Positions 9,369 to 16,928 of a stretch of DNA of 49,996 bases are shown here, piece by piece. Origin of the DNA: Lentisphaeria bacterium UBA1732 (GTDB lineage Bacteria > Verrucomicrobiota > Lentisphaeria > Victivallales > UBA1829); assembly GCA_002315855.1 (NCBI GenBank), contig DCIG01000069.1, positions 1 to 49,996 on the forward strand, read 5' to 3'. Made by a program: the position numbers and the translations under genes. Position 1 is the stretch's first letter; every line of letters starts with the position of its first letter. The notes under the pieces are model-generated. The model made no database searches. It saw nothing but the letters and a program-made list of their open reading frames with translations, and was not told the origin of the DNA.

Positions 9369-10820
9369 TCAATTGCCGTTGATTTCTTTCTGAATCATGG
9401 AAATGGCAAGTTTCGGATTTGCTTTGCCGCGGCTGAGCTTCATCAGCTGACCGACAAGGAACTGAATCACAGCAGTCTTGCCATTGCGATACTGTTCCAC
9501 CTGAGCGGGATTCTGTTCGATAACCTGCTTGACGAGAGCAAGAATCGCACCTTCATCGGAAACCTGAACGAGGTTCTTTTCCTTGACAATGGTATCCGGG
9601 TCCTTGCCGGTTTCAAACATTTCAGCAAAGACATTCTTGGCTGTTTTTGAGTTGATGGTAGCCGCCTGAACGAGCTTTGCAAGGGCGGCGAGATGAGCAG
9701 GCTTTACTTTGCATTCTGCCAGCGTCTGAGAGGTTTCGCCGAGGGAACGGAGGAGTTCCGAAGTAAAGAGATTTGCCGTGTTTTTCGCGGCCTCCGGAGC
9801 TGCTTTTGCGGCATTCTCGAAGTATTCCGCGTAGGTGCGTTCGGATGTGAGGACCTGAGCATCGTAAGGAGTCAGCCCGAAGTCTGCGACATAACGGGCG
9901 CGCTTGGCGGCAGGAAGTTCGGGCAGGGATGCCTGAATGGCATCGATTTCCGCATCGGTGAACTGCACGGGGAGCAGGTCGGGTTCGGGGAAATAACGAT
10001 AGTCATTGGCGTTTTCCTTGGTACGCTGAACAAGCGTTTCACCGAGTTCATCATTCCACCCGCGTGTGTCCTGTTCAATCGCATTGCCGTTTTCAAGTTC
10101 AATAATCTGACGCTTGATTTCGTACTGGATGGCACGATGGGCGGCGCGGAAGCTGTTCAGGTTTTTGATTTCGACCTTGGTGCCAAATTCTTTCTGACCG
10201 CGTGGACGAAGAGAGATATTGACATCGCAGCGCATCTGCCCTTTTTCCATATCGCAGTCGCTGACATCGGCATACTGCATGATTTCCTTGAGGGCACAGA
10301 GATAGGCATAGGCTTCATCGGCAGAACGCATATCAGGCTCGCTTACGATTTCGATGAGGGGAACGCCGGAACGATTGAAATCAAGACCAGTGCAGTTCGA
10401 GTAGTGCGTGGATTTGCCGGGGTCTTCCTCCAGGTGCATACGGGTCATGCCAATTGTTTTCTCCGCCAAAGGTTCACCGGAAAAGCCGATGCCGCCGATG
10501 TGGATTTTGCCGTTTTTGCAGATGGGGAGGTCGTACTGCGTAATCTGGTAGCCTTTGACGAGGTCCGGGTAGAAGTAGCTCTTGCGGTCAAATTTGCTGA
10601 AACGAGCAATTTCGCAAGAACACATGAGTCCGGCGACAACAGCTTTGCGAACGGCTTCTTTGTTCAAAACAGGGAGAACGCCAGGCATCCCCATGCAAAC
10701 AGGGCAAGTCTGAGTGTTCGGCGCGGCGCCGTAAGAATTGGGACAGGAACAGAACATCTTGCTGGCAGTTCTGATCTGGACGTGTGTTTCGATGCCGATA
10801 ACGGCTTCATAATTTGCCAT
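9369..10820 (-). CDS. gatB: Asp-tRNA(Asn)/Glu-tRNA(Gln) amidotransferase subunit B
   Basis: GatB is the kinase/tRNA-binding subunit of the GatCAB complex, which converts misacylated Glu-tRNA(Gln) or Asp-tRNA(Asn) to the correct species. The 483-residue protein carries the family start (IGIETHVQI), the Cys motif CPVCMGMPGVLP, the block DFNRSGVPLIEIVSEPD and MRCDVNISLR, and ends with a C-terminal YqeY-like helical domain (residues about 335-480). GGAG 8 nt upstream supports ATG at 10820. gatA and gatC are not in the window. Its presence suggests that gltX below may charge tRNA(Gln) with Glu, though this is not shown here. Confidence 0.97.
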   Translation of the reverse strand: MANYEAVIGIETHVQIRTASKMFCSCPNSYGAAPNTQTCPVCMGMPGVLPVLNKEAVRKAVVAGLMCSCEIARFSKFDRKSYFYPDLVKGYQITQYDLPICKNGKIHIGGIGFSGEPLAEKTIGMTRMHLEEDPGKSTHYSNCTGLDFNRSGVPLIEIVSEPDMRSADEAYAYLCALKEIMQYADVSDCDMEKGQMRCDVNISLRPRGQKEFGTKVEIKNLNSFRAAHRAIQYEIKRQIIELENGNAIEQDTRGWNDELGETLVQRTKENANDYRYFPEPDLLPVQFTDAEIDAIQASLPELPAAKRARYVADFGLTPYDAQVLTSERTYAEYFENAAKAAPEAAKNTANLFTSELLRSLGETSQTLAECKVKPAHLAALAKLVQAATINSKTAKNVFAEMFETGKDPDTIVKEKNLVQVSDEGAILALVKQVIEQNPAQVEQYRNGKTAVIQFLVGQLMKLSRGKANPKLAISMIQKEINGN

Positions 10821-10850
10821 AATAATACTCCGTTAGAAAGATCATTCTTT

Positions 10851-10878
10851 ACAATAGCATAAAAAGCAAAATCTTCAA
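10851..10878 (-). promoter_or_regulatory. Predicted promoter of gatB
   Basis: On the minus strand TTGAAG (10878-10873), a 16-bp spacer and TATTGT (10856-10851) lie about 30 bp upstream of the gatB start. The -10 box is weaker than the TATATT seen elsewhere in the window. Confidence 0.45.
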
Positions 10879-10896
10879 GGGAAAGAATGAAAAAAA

Positions 10897-10921
10897 TCCC
10901 CGATTGTTTGAGAATCGGGGA
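10897..10921 (-). terminator. Rho-independent terminator of the gcvH-LOG unit
   Basis: TCCCCGATT (10897-10905) pairs perfectly with AATCGGGGA (10913-10921) around a 7-nt loop and is followed on the minus strand by a run of seven T. It lies about 80 bp after the stop of the LOG-family gene and separates that unit from gatB. Confidence 0.9.
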
Positions 10922-11003
10922 GGAAAGAGCTAACAGTTCAGAAAAAACATTTTTGCGGGATTGTGAATCTTCGCAATTAAAAATGCAGCAAAATTCAAAA
11001 CAG

Positions 11004-11717
11004 TCATCCTTTGTCAGGGAGATTCGTGCCGCTGATTCCTTTGAAGAAATGAGCTCGATAGATGATATCGAATGCTTCCTGTGCATTATCGACAACATGG
11101 AGCAAGTCAAGGTCCTGAGGAGAAATAACGCCCATGGGAAGCATTGATTTGCGGAACCACTCGATAAGCGGATTCCAAAAGTCCTTCCCGACGACGACCA
11201 GCGGAATGGAGCGAACTTTAGCCGTCTGGACAAGAGTAAGGCATTCAGAAAATTCATCAAGCGTGCCAAAGCCGCCCGGGTAAACCACGAGAGCCACAGA
11301 ATACTTCAGGAAACAAACTTTGCGTATAAAGAAGTAGCGGAACTCCAAAGCAGTCTCCTGATAAGGATTGGGATGCTGTTCCATGGGGAGCTTGATATTC
11401 AGCCCAACAGAATTGCCATTCACATTCCATGCGCCGCGATTGGCCGCTTCCATGATGCCGGGACCGCCGCCCGTCAGAACACTGTATCCATGTTCAGCAA
11501 GGAGTTCACCGAGTTTGACGCAATCCTGATAAGCCGGAGTGTCGGGCGCAAGGCGGGCAGACCCGAAAACAGACACCAGATTTTTATGTTTGCCCATCTG
11601 TGAGAACGAATCGACAAATTCCGACATAATGCGGAAGATACGCCAAGGTTCATCAGGGCTGATGCTGTAGACTTCGTCAATGTTTGAACGAATGTAATTG
11701 GAATCTTCTTTATTCAT
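11004..11717 (-). CDS. LOG-family protein (Rossmann fold nucleotide-binding / putative lysine decarboxylase family)
   Basis: This 237-residue protein belongs to the LOG (Lonely Guy, formerly 'possible lysine decarboxylase') family, many of whose members release the base from nucleoside 5'-monophosphates. The two diagnostic motifs are present: SVLTGGGPGIMEAANRG and the active-site motif PGGFGTLDEFSE. An N-terminal helical part of about 45 residues precedes the Rossmann core, as in the longer bacterial subgroup. It begins 18 bp after gcvH and is probably co-transcribed with it; no functional link to glycine cleavage is evident. The real substrate cannot be told from sequence. Confidence 0.88.
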   Translation of the reverse strand: MNKEDSNYIRSNIDEVYSISPDEPWRIFRIMSEFVDSFSQMGKHKNLVSVFGSARLAPDTPAYQDCVKLGELLAEHGYSVLTGGGPGIMEAANRGAWNVNGNSVGLNIKLPMEQHPNPYQETALEFRYFFIRKVCFLKYSVALVVYPGGFGTLDEFSECLTLVQTAKVRSIPLVVVGKDFWNPLIEWFRKSMLPMGVISPQDLDLLHVVDNAQEAFDIIYRAHFFKGISGTNLPDKG

Positions 11718-11735
11718 GATTTCCGCGCAATGAGC

Positions 11736-12113
11736 TTAAAGAGTTTCGATGTACTCAGCGTAAGCGTCTTCATCCATCAAATCTTCAAGTTCGTCCGTAT
11801 CGATGTTTTCGAGTTTATAAATCCAGCCTTTATTCTCCGGATCCATGGAAATCAAAACAGGATCGTCATTCAGAACGCGGTTGACATCGGAAACAGTACC
11901 GCTGATGGGGGAATAAATTTCCGATGCGGCTTTCACGGATTCGACGGAACCCGCGCAGTCACCGAGAATCAGGTCAGTGTCAATTTTGGGCAGGTCAACA
12001 TAGTTGATGTCGCCAAGCTCATCAACCGCAAATTGAGTAATGCCGACGATTGCTTCGCTGCCGTCAGATTTGACTTTCACCCATTCATGTGTTTTCGAGA
12101 AGTAAATATCCAT
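11736..12113 (-). CDS. gcvH: Glycine cleavage system H protein
   Basis: GcvH is the lipoylated shuttle protein that carries the aminomethyl group between the P, T and L proteins. The 125-residue sequence has the family core (HEWVKV near the start, VGITQFAVDELGDI) and the lipoyl-lysine site Lys61 in SVESVKAASEI. Length is normal. gcvT and gcvP are not in the window. A stand-alone gcvH next to a LOG gene could also serve in lipoate transfer, as in organisms where GcvH donates lipoyl groups. A possible degenerate copy of the TIR element lies in its leader at 12141-12182. Confidence 0.96.
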   Translation of the reverse strand: MDIYFSKTHEWVKVKSDGSEAIVGITQFAVDELGDINYVDLPKIDTDLILGDCAGSVESVKAASEIYSPISGTVSDVNRVLNDDPVLISMDPENKGWIYKLENIDTDELEDLMDEDAYAEYIETL

Positions 12114-12140
12114 TGTGAGTTACCTTTTTTTTAGATGTTT

Positions 12141-12182
12141 GACTGATTCAAAAATTCTGCCGGGAGATTTGGGAATCAGCTT
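12141..12182. repeat. Possible short, degenerate TIR element upstream of gcvH
   Basis: GACTGATTCAAAA followed by TTCTGCCGGGAG and then GGGAATCAGCTT resembles the left and right ends of the TIR family with the middle deleted (about 42 bp). Identity is partial, so this could be chance in an AT-rich leader. It lies 28 bp upstream of the gcvH start. Confidence 0.35.
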
Positions 12183-12576
12183 GTCCGGCTAAATTTTAAA
12201 TTCAGTCAAAAATGGTTATAGACACGGCAGTCAAAATGCAGAATCTATTTTTTGAGACCATAAAAAGACCAGAGAAACATGATTTCCTCGTCCTTTCTAC
12301 AATCACTCCAAAACGTCATCCGTGCTTTCGAGAGACGCGCCTTCTTATACGCCTTGAAAAAAGAACATTTCAATTTACGTACAGAATGTGTAATTTTCAA
12401 GTGAAAAATGAAAAAAAATGCAACTTTTTCATGAAAAATTGCATTTCAGGGGACTTTTGGGGATTTTTCGAGGTATCAAGAAAGAAAAAACGCGGGAAAA
12501 GAAAGACGGAATGAAAACAAAAAACGGATTGAAACAAACGTCAATTCATTTTTTTGATTGCTGTTCCGAGGAAGGG
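12183..12576. other. Non-coding stretch between the gcvH leader and the CDC123-like gene
   Basis: AT-rich sequence. An open frame at 12212-12514 on the + strand has low-complexity Lys/Phe-rich content and no clear ribosome site, and I do not accept it. The only structured site is the terminator at 12416-12446. A gcvH promoter must lie here, but no strong pair of hexamers stands out. Confidence 0.6.
12416..12446 (-). terminator. Rho-independent terminator, near-perfect palindrome, of the CDC123-like gene
   Basis: AAATGCAA and TTGCATTT flank an inner palindrome TTTTTCATGAAAAA, so nearly the whole 31 bp folds. On the minus strand the stem is followed by a run of eight T in all. It lies 130 bp past the stop of the CDC123-like gene, whose transcript it should end. 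Confidence 0.78.
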
Positions 12577-13296
12577 TCAAAACGAAACGTTAATATCGCC
12601 TGTGATTTCCGTAGGGGGAGGGACGAGCTTCAGCCCGATGGTGGTGTCCCATTCCTGATTCCATGTATTCAGCATCAGCGGGTCCGTAGGGGCAGAGAAC
12701 GGATTCAGGTCATTGACGATAATTTCATCTTTTGAGGAGAAATAAACATCAATCACAAGGTCGGAAATGGGAAAGACCCAGAAATTGGCATTAACGAAAT
12801 CTTCGGCAAGTTTCCAGTAATCTTTTTTGCGTTTTTCGATTTGCGGAAGATGGCGGGTGAGCCAATACTGACTCATGGCACGAAGTTTGCCGTCTTTGAT
12901 GAACAGGCGAAACTCGCGGGAAGAGTCCATGCGGCGGAAAGGCTTAATGCAAATGGCAGAAACTTCGCCGCGCTTGGCGGAATTGCGGATTTTCGAGCTG
13001 GAACAAAGAATATTCCAAGCACTCGCCGCAGACCGCACAGCACCGCGTTTCCCCTCGAAACGCCTGGTGTCCGTGGGGGCAACAAGGTCCGTCGAAATGA
13101 AACGGTTGAAGGGGAGTTTATTCATTGCAATGTCAAGACGAGCAATGACATTTTTTGCGATAGCAGAATCCGTGTCGCCGTTTTGCAGGGCAAGAATTTC
13201 ATTTTCCAGCAAAAAAACGAAAATCGTGGGAAGCGCATAGACAGAGAGGCGGGGATACCAATTGGGAACCCGGCAAAGATCAAGAGTTGTTTCCAT
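12577..13296 (-). CDS. CDC123/D123-family ATP-grasp protein (bacterial homologue of the eIF2 assembly factor)
   Basis: The 239-residue protein aligns by eye along its length with eukaryotic CDC123 (D123 family, a divergent ATP-grasp clade). Shared blocks in order are NWYP (13-16), a segment ending VAPTDTRRF (72-80) that matches the eukaryotic SAPRDAYWI region, EFRLFIKDGKLRAMSQYW (128-145), DVYF (183-186) and NDLNPFSAPTDPLMLNTW (195-212). The acidic residues expected to hold Mg-ATP, Asp183, Asp196 and Asn198, are present. The lysine before the SAP motif in eukaryotes appears replaced by Arg65. In eukaryotes CDC123 helps assemble eIF2 gamma; bacteria have no eIF2, so the substrate here is unknown and a peptide-ligase or protein-modifying role is only a family-level inference. 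It stands alone with its own terminator, a leader hairpin at 13317-13337 and a full TIR element upstream. AAAGG about 9 nt upstream supports the ATG at 13296. Confidence 0.82.
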   Translation of the reverse strand: METTLDLCRVPNWYPRLSVYALPTIFVFLLENEILALQNGDTDSAIAKNVIARLDIAMNKLPFNRFISTDLVAPTDTRRFEGKRGAVRSAASAWNILCSSSKIRNSAKRGEVSAICIKPFRRMDSSREFRLFIKDGKLRAMSQYWLTRHLPQIEKRKKDYWKLAEDFVNANFWVFPISDLVIDVYFSSKDEIIVNDLNPFSAPTDPLMLNTWNQEWDTTIGLKLVPPPTEITGDINVSF

Positions 13297-13316
13297 AAAA
13301 TCAACCTTTCAAAAGG

Positions 13317-13337
13317 CTCTTTCCCAAAAGGAAAGAG
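13317..13337 (-). promoter_or_regulatory. Leader hairpin just upstream of the CDC123-like gene
   Basis: CTCTTTCC and GGAAAGAG form a perfect 8-bp stem with a 5-nt loop about 9 nt ahead of the AAAGG ribosome site. There is no following T-run in either direction, so it is not a standard terminator. It may affect translation or mRNA stability (inference). Confidence 0.5.
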
Positions 13338-13364
13338 GACATGCAGTTCAATTCTGTGAGTTAT

Positions 13365-13531
13365 GAGCTAATTTCAAAAGTCCTGCAGGGAGCATTGAAA
13401 GTCTCTTCGGCATTTTTTGTCAAAACGGTGTTTTCGGCGGATACTTTTTCAGCAGTCGCTTCAAACCACTCCCATCAACTGAGGAAAGAATCTTGTCAAA
13501 TCTTTCCGTCAATGACTTTTGAAATCAGTTC
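13365..13531 (-). repeat. TIR element, full copy C, between the membrane-protein gene and the CDC123-like gene
   Basis: GAGCTAATTTCAAAAGTC on the left and the complement of GAACTGATTTCAAAAGTC on the right are terminal inverted repeats. The 167-bp element is flanked on both sides by TTAT (13361-13364 and 13532-13535), a 4-bp direct repeat. Its minus-strand body matches copy A in order: CATTGACGGAAAGATTTGA, a GTTTGA block, CCGCCGAAAAC and TGCCGAAGAGACTTTCAA. The right end overlaps the last codons of the upstream membrane protein and supplies its TGA stop. Confidence 0.9.
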
Positions 13532-14559
13532 TTATGGTTGCTGGCAGGATTCAGCGAGCGCATGACCGTATTGAATCCAAAGAATTGGTAAAGCAGGAAC
13601 AGAATGAAAAAAACAGTGTTGTATGAAATCCAGGGAAGCTCGAATACAGAGTAAATCGAGGCGGATAACAGGGCAGGGAAAGTGGAATAAACCGTGAGTG
13701 TGAGAGATTGCAAAAGATTGAGTGTTTTCAGACGTGCCCCCGAATAAAGCAGCTGAATAAGCGTGATGAACACAATCGTAATGCCTGTGGTGAACAACGC
13801 CCGCAAGAACGATGTTACAAAGTACAAAACGCCGTAAAAGGTCATGTAATTTGAAACGAGAAATTCTTTCTCAATCGTGATGAACCCTGAAGCGGAATTG
13901 AGGTCAGAAGCATCTGCGGCATTCTCTGCGGCAGAAGGATGCGCGGCGGAAAGTGCCAGCAATGATTTCAGGGGACTGTCGGCGGAATCAGAGGGAATCA
14001 CGAATTTTTTCTGAATGGTGGAGACAAGCTCAGAAGCAGTACAGAACTGCGCCTGAGAACAGGTTTTGTACTGTCCCTGAAGAAGCGGGAGAAGTTCTTT
14101 CGGAGACAAGAAAATCGCGTAGAAACGCTCCTGTGCCACATCCGAAAAGCTGACGGGGGTCCAAATGGCAATACCACCGGTCAAAACCGTGATTGCAAGG
14201 GGGTATTCATTCGCTTTCACAGCATCCGGGGTAAATGTATTACCGGGATAATATCCCAAGAGAAAACGGGGGAATTTGAAAATGCGGGGCTGCTCGGCAG
14301 TCTTCGAGAATGCAATGGCATTCTCTGACATAATGATGTCTCCGGCTGTCTCATGAAAACGGTCTGCGACCGGGCGAATCACGCGATATTCCATCATAGA
14401 CGAAAGAATCGAACATGCCAAGGAACAAAGCAGCATGAGCAGGAGCAAGCGGAGGATTGCCCGGACGGGAGAGGTTTTGAAGAGGTCTTTCAAAATGGCA
14501 GTGCCGGAACAAAGTCCGTACACTGTTGGAAAGAATTTCGGAGCCGGATCAAAGGACAT
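13525..14559 (-). CDS. Integral membrane protein of unknown function
   Basis: I do not recognise the family. The 344-residue protein has a hydrophobic segment near residues 35-55, a soluble region of about 190 residues (60-245) likely to face one side of the membrane, and three or four hydrophobic segments between about 245 and 335. This layout resembles DUF1189-type membrane proteins of Firmicutes, but I cannot show homology. It starts at the def stop (TGATG overlap), so it is coupled to def and gltX. The last codons and the TGA stop fall inside the right terminal repeat of the TIR element at 13365-13531, so the original C-terminus may have been changed by the insertion. Confidence 0.8.
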   Translation of the reverse strand: MSFDPAPKFFPTVYGLCSGTAILKDLFKTSPVRAILRLLLLMLLCSLACSILSSMMEYRVIRPVADRFHETAGDIIMSENAIAFSKTAEQPRIFKFPRFLLGYYPGNTFTPDAVKANEYPLAITVLTGGIAIWTPVSFSDVAQERFYAIFLSPKELLPLLQGQYKTCSQAQFCTASELVSTIQKKFVIPSDSADSPLKSLLALSAAHPSAAENAADASDLNSASGFITIEKEFLVSNYMTFYGVLYFVTSFLRALFTTGITIVFITLIQLLYSGARLKTLNLLQSLTLTVYSTFPALLSASIYSVFELPWISYNTVFFILFLLYQFFGFNTVMRSLNPASNHKN

Positions 14560-15149
14560 CAGACAAGTTTCCTGATTTTGAAATTGCGAGGAGCACTTTT
14601 CCTGAGGAGTTTCGCGACCTGAGACTGAACAGGTTTCATATCTTCATCCGAGACACGCTGAAGGTAAATATTGCCATCCAGATGGTCAATTTCGTGCTGG
14701 AGGACACGGGCGAGGAAACCGCCGCATTCCGCCAGGACTGTGGGACCATTGAGAAGCTGTGTTCTCAAGACGACACGAGAACTGCGGACAACATTCGCAT
14801 AGATTTTCGGGACGCTGAGGCAACCTTCCTCGAAACCGCATTTTTCTTCCGAATAGCTGATGATTTCGGGGTTAATCAGTGTAATGGGCATCAGCGGGAT
14901 GAGCTGTTTTTCGCCAGGGGTTTCGAGGGGCAGGGGATTGCCATCATCATCCGTGGGAGCATCGAAGTCAATGACGACAATGCGTTTGAGAAGACCGACC
15001 TGATTCCCGGCAAGACCGACACCATGGGAATGGTGCATAATCTGAATCATATCCTGAGAAATGTCAATGAGTTCGTCATCGATTTCAGTAACGGGTTTGG
15101 CTTTTGCGGCAAGAATCGGATCACCGATGATACGGAGTTTGAGTTTCAT
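14559..15149 (-). CDS. def: Peptide deformylase
   Basis: Def removes the formyl group from nascent protein N-termini. All three family motifs are present in the 196-residue protein: GVGLAGNQVG (a variant of GxGLAAxQ), EGCLSVP with the metal-binding Cys, and QHEIDHLDG with the HExxH metal ligands and catalytic Glu. The start is set at ATG 15149 (MKLKLRIIGDP), 7-8 nt after AAGGA and 16 bp past gltX; a longer frame reaching 15281 lies inside gltX and is rejected. It is the middle gene of gltX-def-membrane protein. The usual fmt partner is not next to it. Confidence 0.96.
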   Translation of the reverse strand: MKLKLRIIGDPILAAKAKPVTEIDDELIDISQDMIQIMHHSHGVGLAGNQVGLLKRIVVIDFDAPTDDDGNPLPLETPGEKQLIPLMPITLINPEIISYSEEKCGFEEGCLSVPKIYANVVRSSRVVLRTQLLNGPTVLAECGGFLARVLQHEIDHLDGNIYLQRVSDEDMKPVQSQVAKLLRKSAPRNFKIRKLV

Positions 15150-15165
15150 ACGTCCAAAAAAGTCC

Positions 15166-16758
15166 TTATGCTTGCGCCGTGGCAGCGAGTGCAGCACGGA
15201 TACGAATGACACATTCGGCAATCCCAATGCAGTCAAGAGTTTCATAGATACTGGCACCGACCGTGATTCCGCAAACAGCAACGCGAACGGGCTGATTCAA
15301 GGCAAAATCAGAGAGGCCATCGGCCTGTTCCTGCGCCCGGAAAGCGGCTTCAATATCAGCACAAGATGCGTTTTCAGGGAGAGATGCAAGTCGATCCGCC
15401 ATATTGGCAAGAGACTGACGAATCGCGTCTGCGGACATGAACTTTTTGACACCCTTCGGATCAAATGACTGCGGCGCATGGAAGAAAGAAGCCCAGGACT
15501 GAAGGTCCGTCATGAGTTTTGTGCGGGACTGCATCAAGGCAGCGACTTTGTCAAATTTTGCGCGATCGATGTCATGGAACCAATCCATGGAGGCTGCAAA
15601 ATTCCAGGCACGTTCTGCGAAATCTGAAGCGGGAAGCTCGGCAATGTACTGACCATTGAGATTGGCAAGTTTGACAGCATCGAACTGAGCGGGAGAACGC
15701 TGGGCACGTGCGATATCGAATGATTCGATCAGTTCAGCGCGGTTCATTTTCTCGCGATTGTCGCCGGGAGACCAGCCAAGCAGAGTGAGATAGTTGAAGA
15801 GAGCTTCGGGGAGAACACCTTTTCCGCGGAAATCACCGACGAAAGCATCGCCATCGCGCTTGCTGAACGGTTTGCCCTGTGCATTGACAATCATGGGAAG
15901 GTGTGCGTACTTCGGAGGATTTGCGCCGAGGGTACGGAACATGAAAAGATGACGGTAGGTATTTTCCACATGGTCGTCCCCGCGCACGATATAAGTAACA
16001 TTCTGGGTAATGTCGTCACAGACGTTTGCGAGGTGGAAAACAGGACTTCCATCACTGCGGACGATGATGAAGTCGCGCATACTGTCAAGAGGTTTCGCAA
16101 GTGCGCCTTTCACGACATCATCGTAGAAAACTTCGCGGCGGGTAAATGTGAGCTTGGCGGCGTTTTCAATCAGGTAGTTTTTGCCGGAAAGGACTTCATC
16201 CATCGCGGCATCAGCCAATGAAAGAAGGACTTCCCCTGCTTCATTCAGAATACAGAGATTTTGGAATCCTGCAAGGCAAGCCTGATTTTCAACAGCCTTG
16301 CCTTTCGCCGTAAGTGTGGAATAGGTAAGTCCGGCACCGCTGACGGAGACAGAGGTATTCGGAGCAAGCTGAATCTCTGCAAGACCAATGGTGCGAACGA
16401 ACGGGTAATCATCGCAGTGAACAGGAATGCGGAAGTAAACGGGAGAATGCTCTTCCGCCGGATTGGCTTTGTACGCATGACCGGCGGCAATGAGCTGCTG
16501 TGCGGCTTCGAGGTGATGAGGAGCCTGAGTTGTCTGATAGAGGGCTTCTTCATCATAGTCCATGCCAAGCCATTCCATACATTCGATGAGTGTATCGATT
16601 GCCTGTTTTGTGGAACGTTCGAGGTCCGTATCTTCGATGCGGAGCAGGAAAGTACCATTGATGTGACGAGCGGCAAGCCAGTTAAAGATAGCAGTGCGGA
16701 TATTGCCAATATGCACCTGTCCCGTGGGGGAAGGTGCGAATCTGAGACGTTCTTTCAT
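15166..16758 (-). CDS. gltX: Glutamyl-tRNA synthetase
   Basis: This class I aminoacyl-tRNA synthetase charges tRNA(Glu) and perhaps tRNA(Gln) in a GatCAB organism. It has 530 residues. The HIGH-type motif is APSPTGQVHIGN (about 8-19) and the KMSKS-type motif is FSKRDG (about 298-303). The sequence FRTLGANPPKYAHLPMIV and the helical C-terminal anticodon-binding domain are as in the family. It starts the gltX-def-membrane-protein unit. A clear promoter is not evident in the 170 bp upstream. Confidence 0.97.
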   Translation of the reverse strand: MKERLRFAPSPTGQVHIGNIRTAIFNWLAARHINGTFLLRIEDTDLERSTKQAIDTLIECMEWLGMDYDEEALYQTTQAPHHLEAAQQLIAAGHAYKANPAEEHSPVYFRIPVHCDDYPFVRTIGLAEIQLAPNTSVSVSGAGLTYSTLTAKGKAVENQACLAGFQNLCILNEAGEVLLSLADAAMDEVLSGKNYLIENAAKLTFTRREVFYDDVVKGALAKPLDSMRDFIIVRSDGSPVFHLANVCDDITQNVTYIVRGDDHVENTYRHLFMFRTLGANPPKYAHLPMIVNAQGKPFSKRDGDAFVGDFRGKGVLPEALFNYLTLLGWSPGDNREKMNRAELIESFDIARAQRSPAQFDAVKLANLNGQYIAELPASDFAERAWNFAASMDWFHDIDRAKFDKVAALMQSRTKLMTDLQSWASFFHAPQSFDPKGVKKFMSADAIRQSLANMADRLASLPENASCADIEAAFRAQEQADGLSDFALNQPVRVAVCGITVGASIYETLDCIGIAECVIRIRAALAATAQA

Positions 16759-16928
16759 GTAAGATACCGAAAGGGTGTTAGAAAAAAGGATACAGGGTAC
16801 CTCTATTTTTCATCAGTCCGGAGTATCGTTTTTCTATTTGTCCTGTACAGAGTCCGTTTTCGGACATTTTGCACATTCGGAGAAAAACCTGTGTTCCGAA
16901 TCAACAGAGATACCCTAATGAGTTAAAA

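Noticed and set aside
9693..10862. Open frame of 389 codons on the + strand opposite gatB
   Set aside because: It lies fully antisense to the clearly identified gatB and its translation has no recognisable domain; it is a by-product of codon bias.
12212..12514. Open frame of 100 codons upstream of gcvH (+ strand)
   Set aside because: Low-complexity Lys/Phe content, spans the palindromic terminator at 12416-12446, and no ribosome site.
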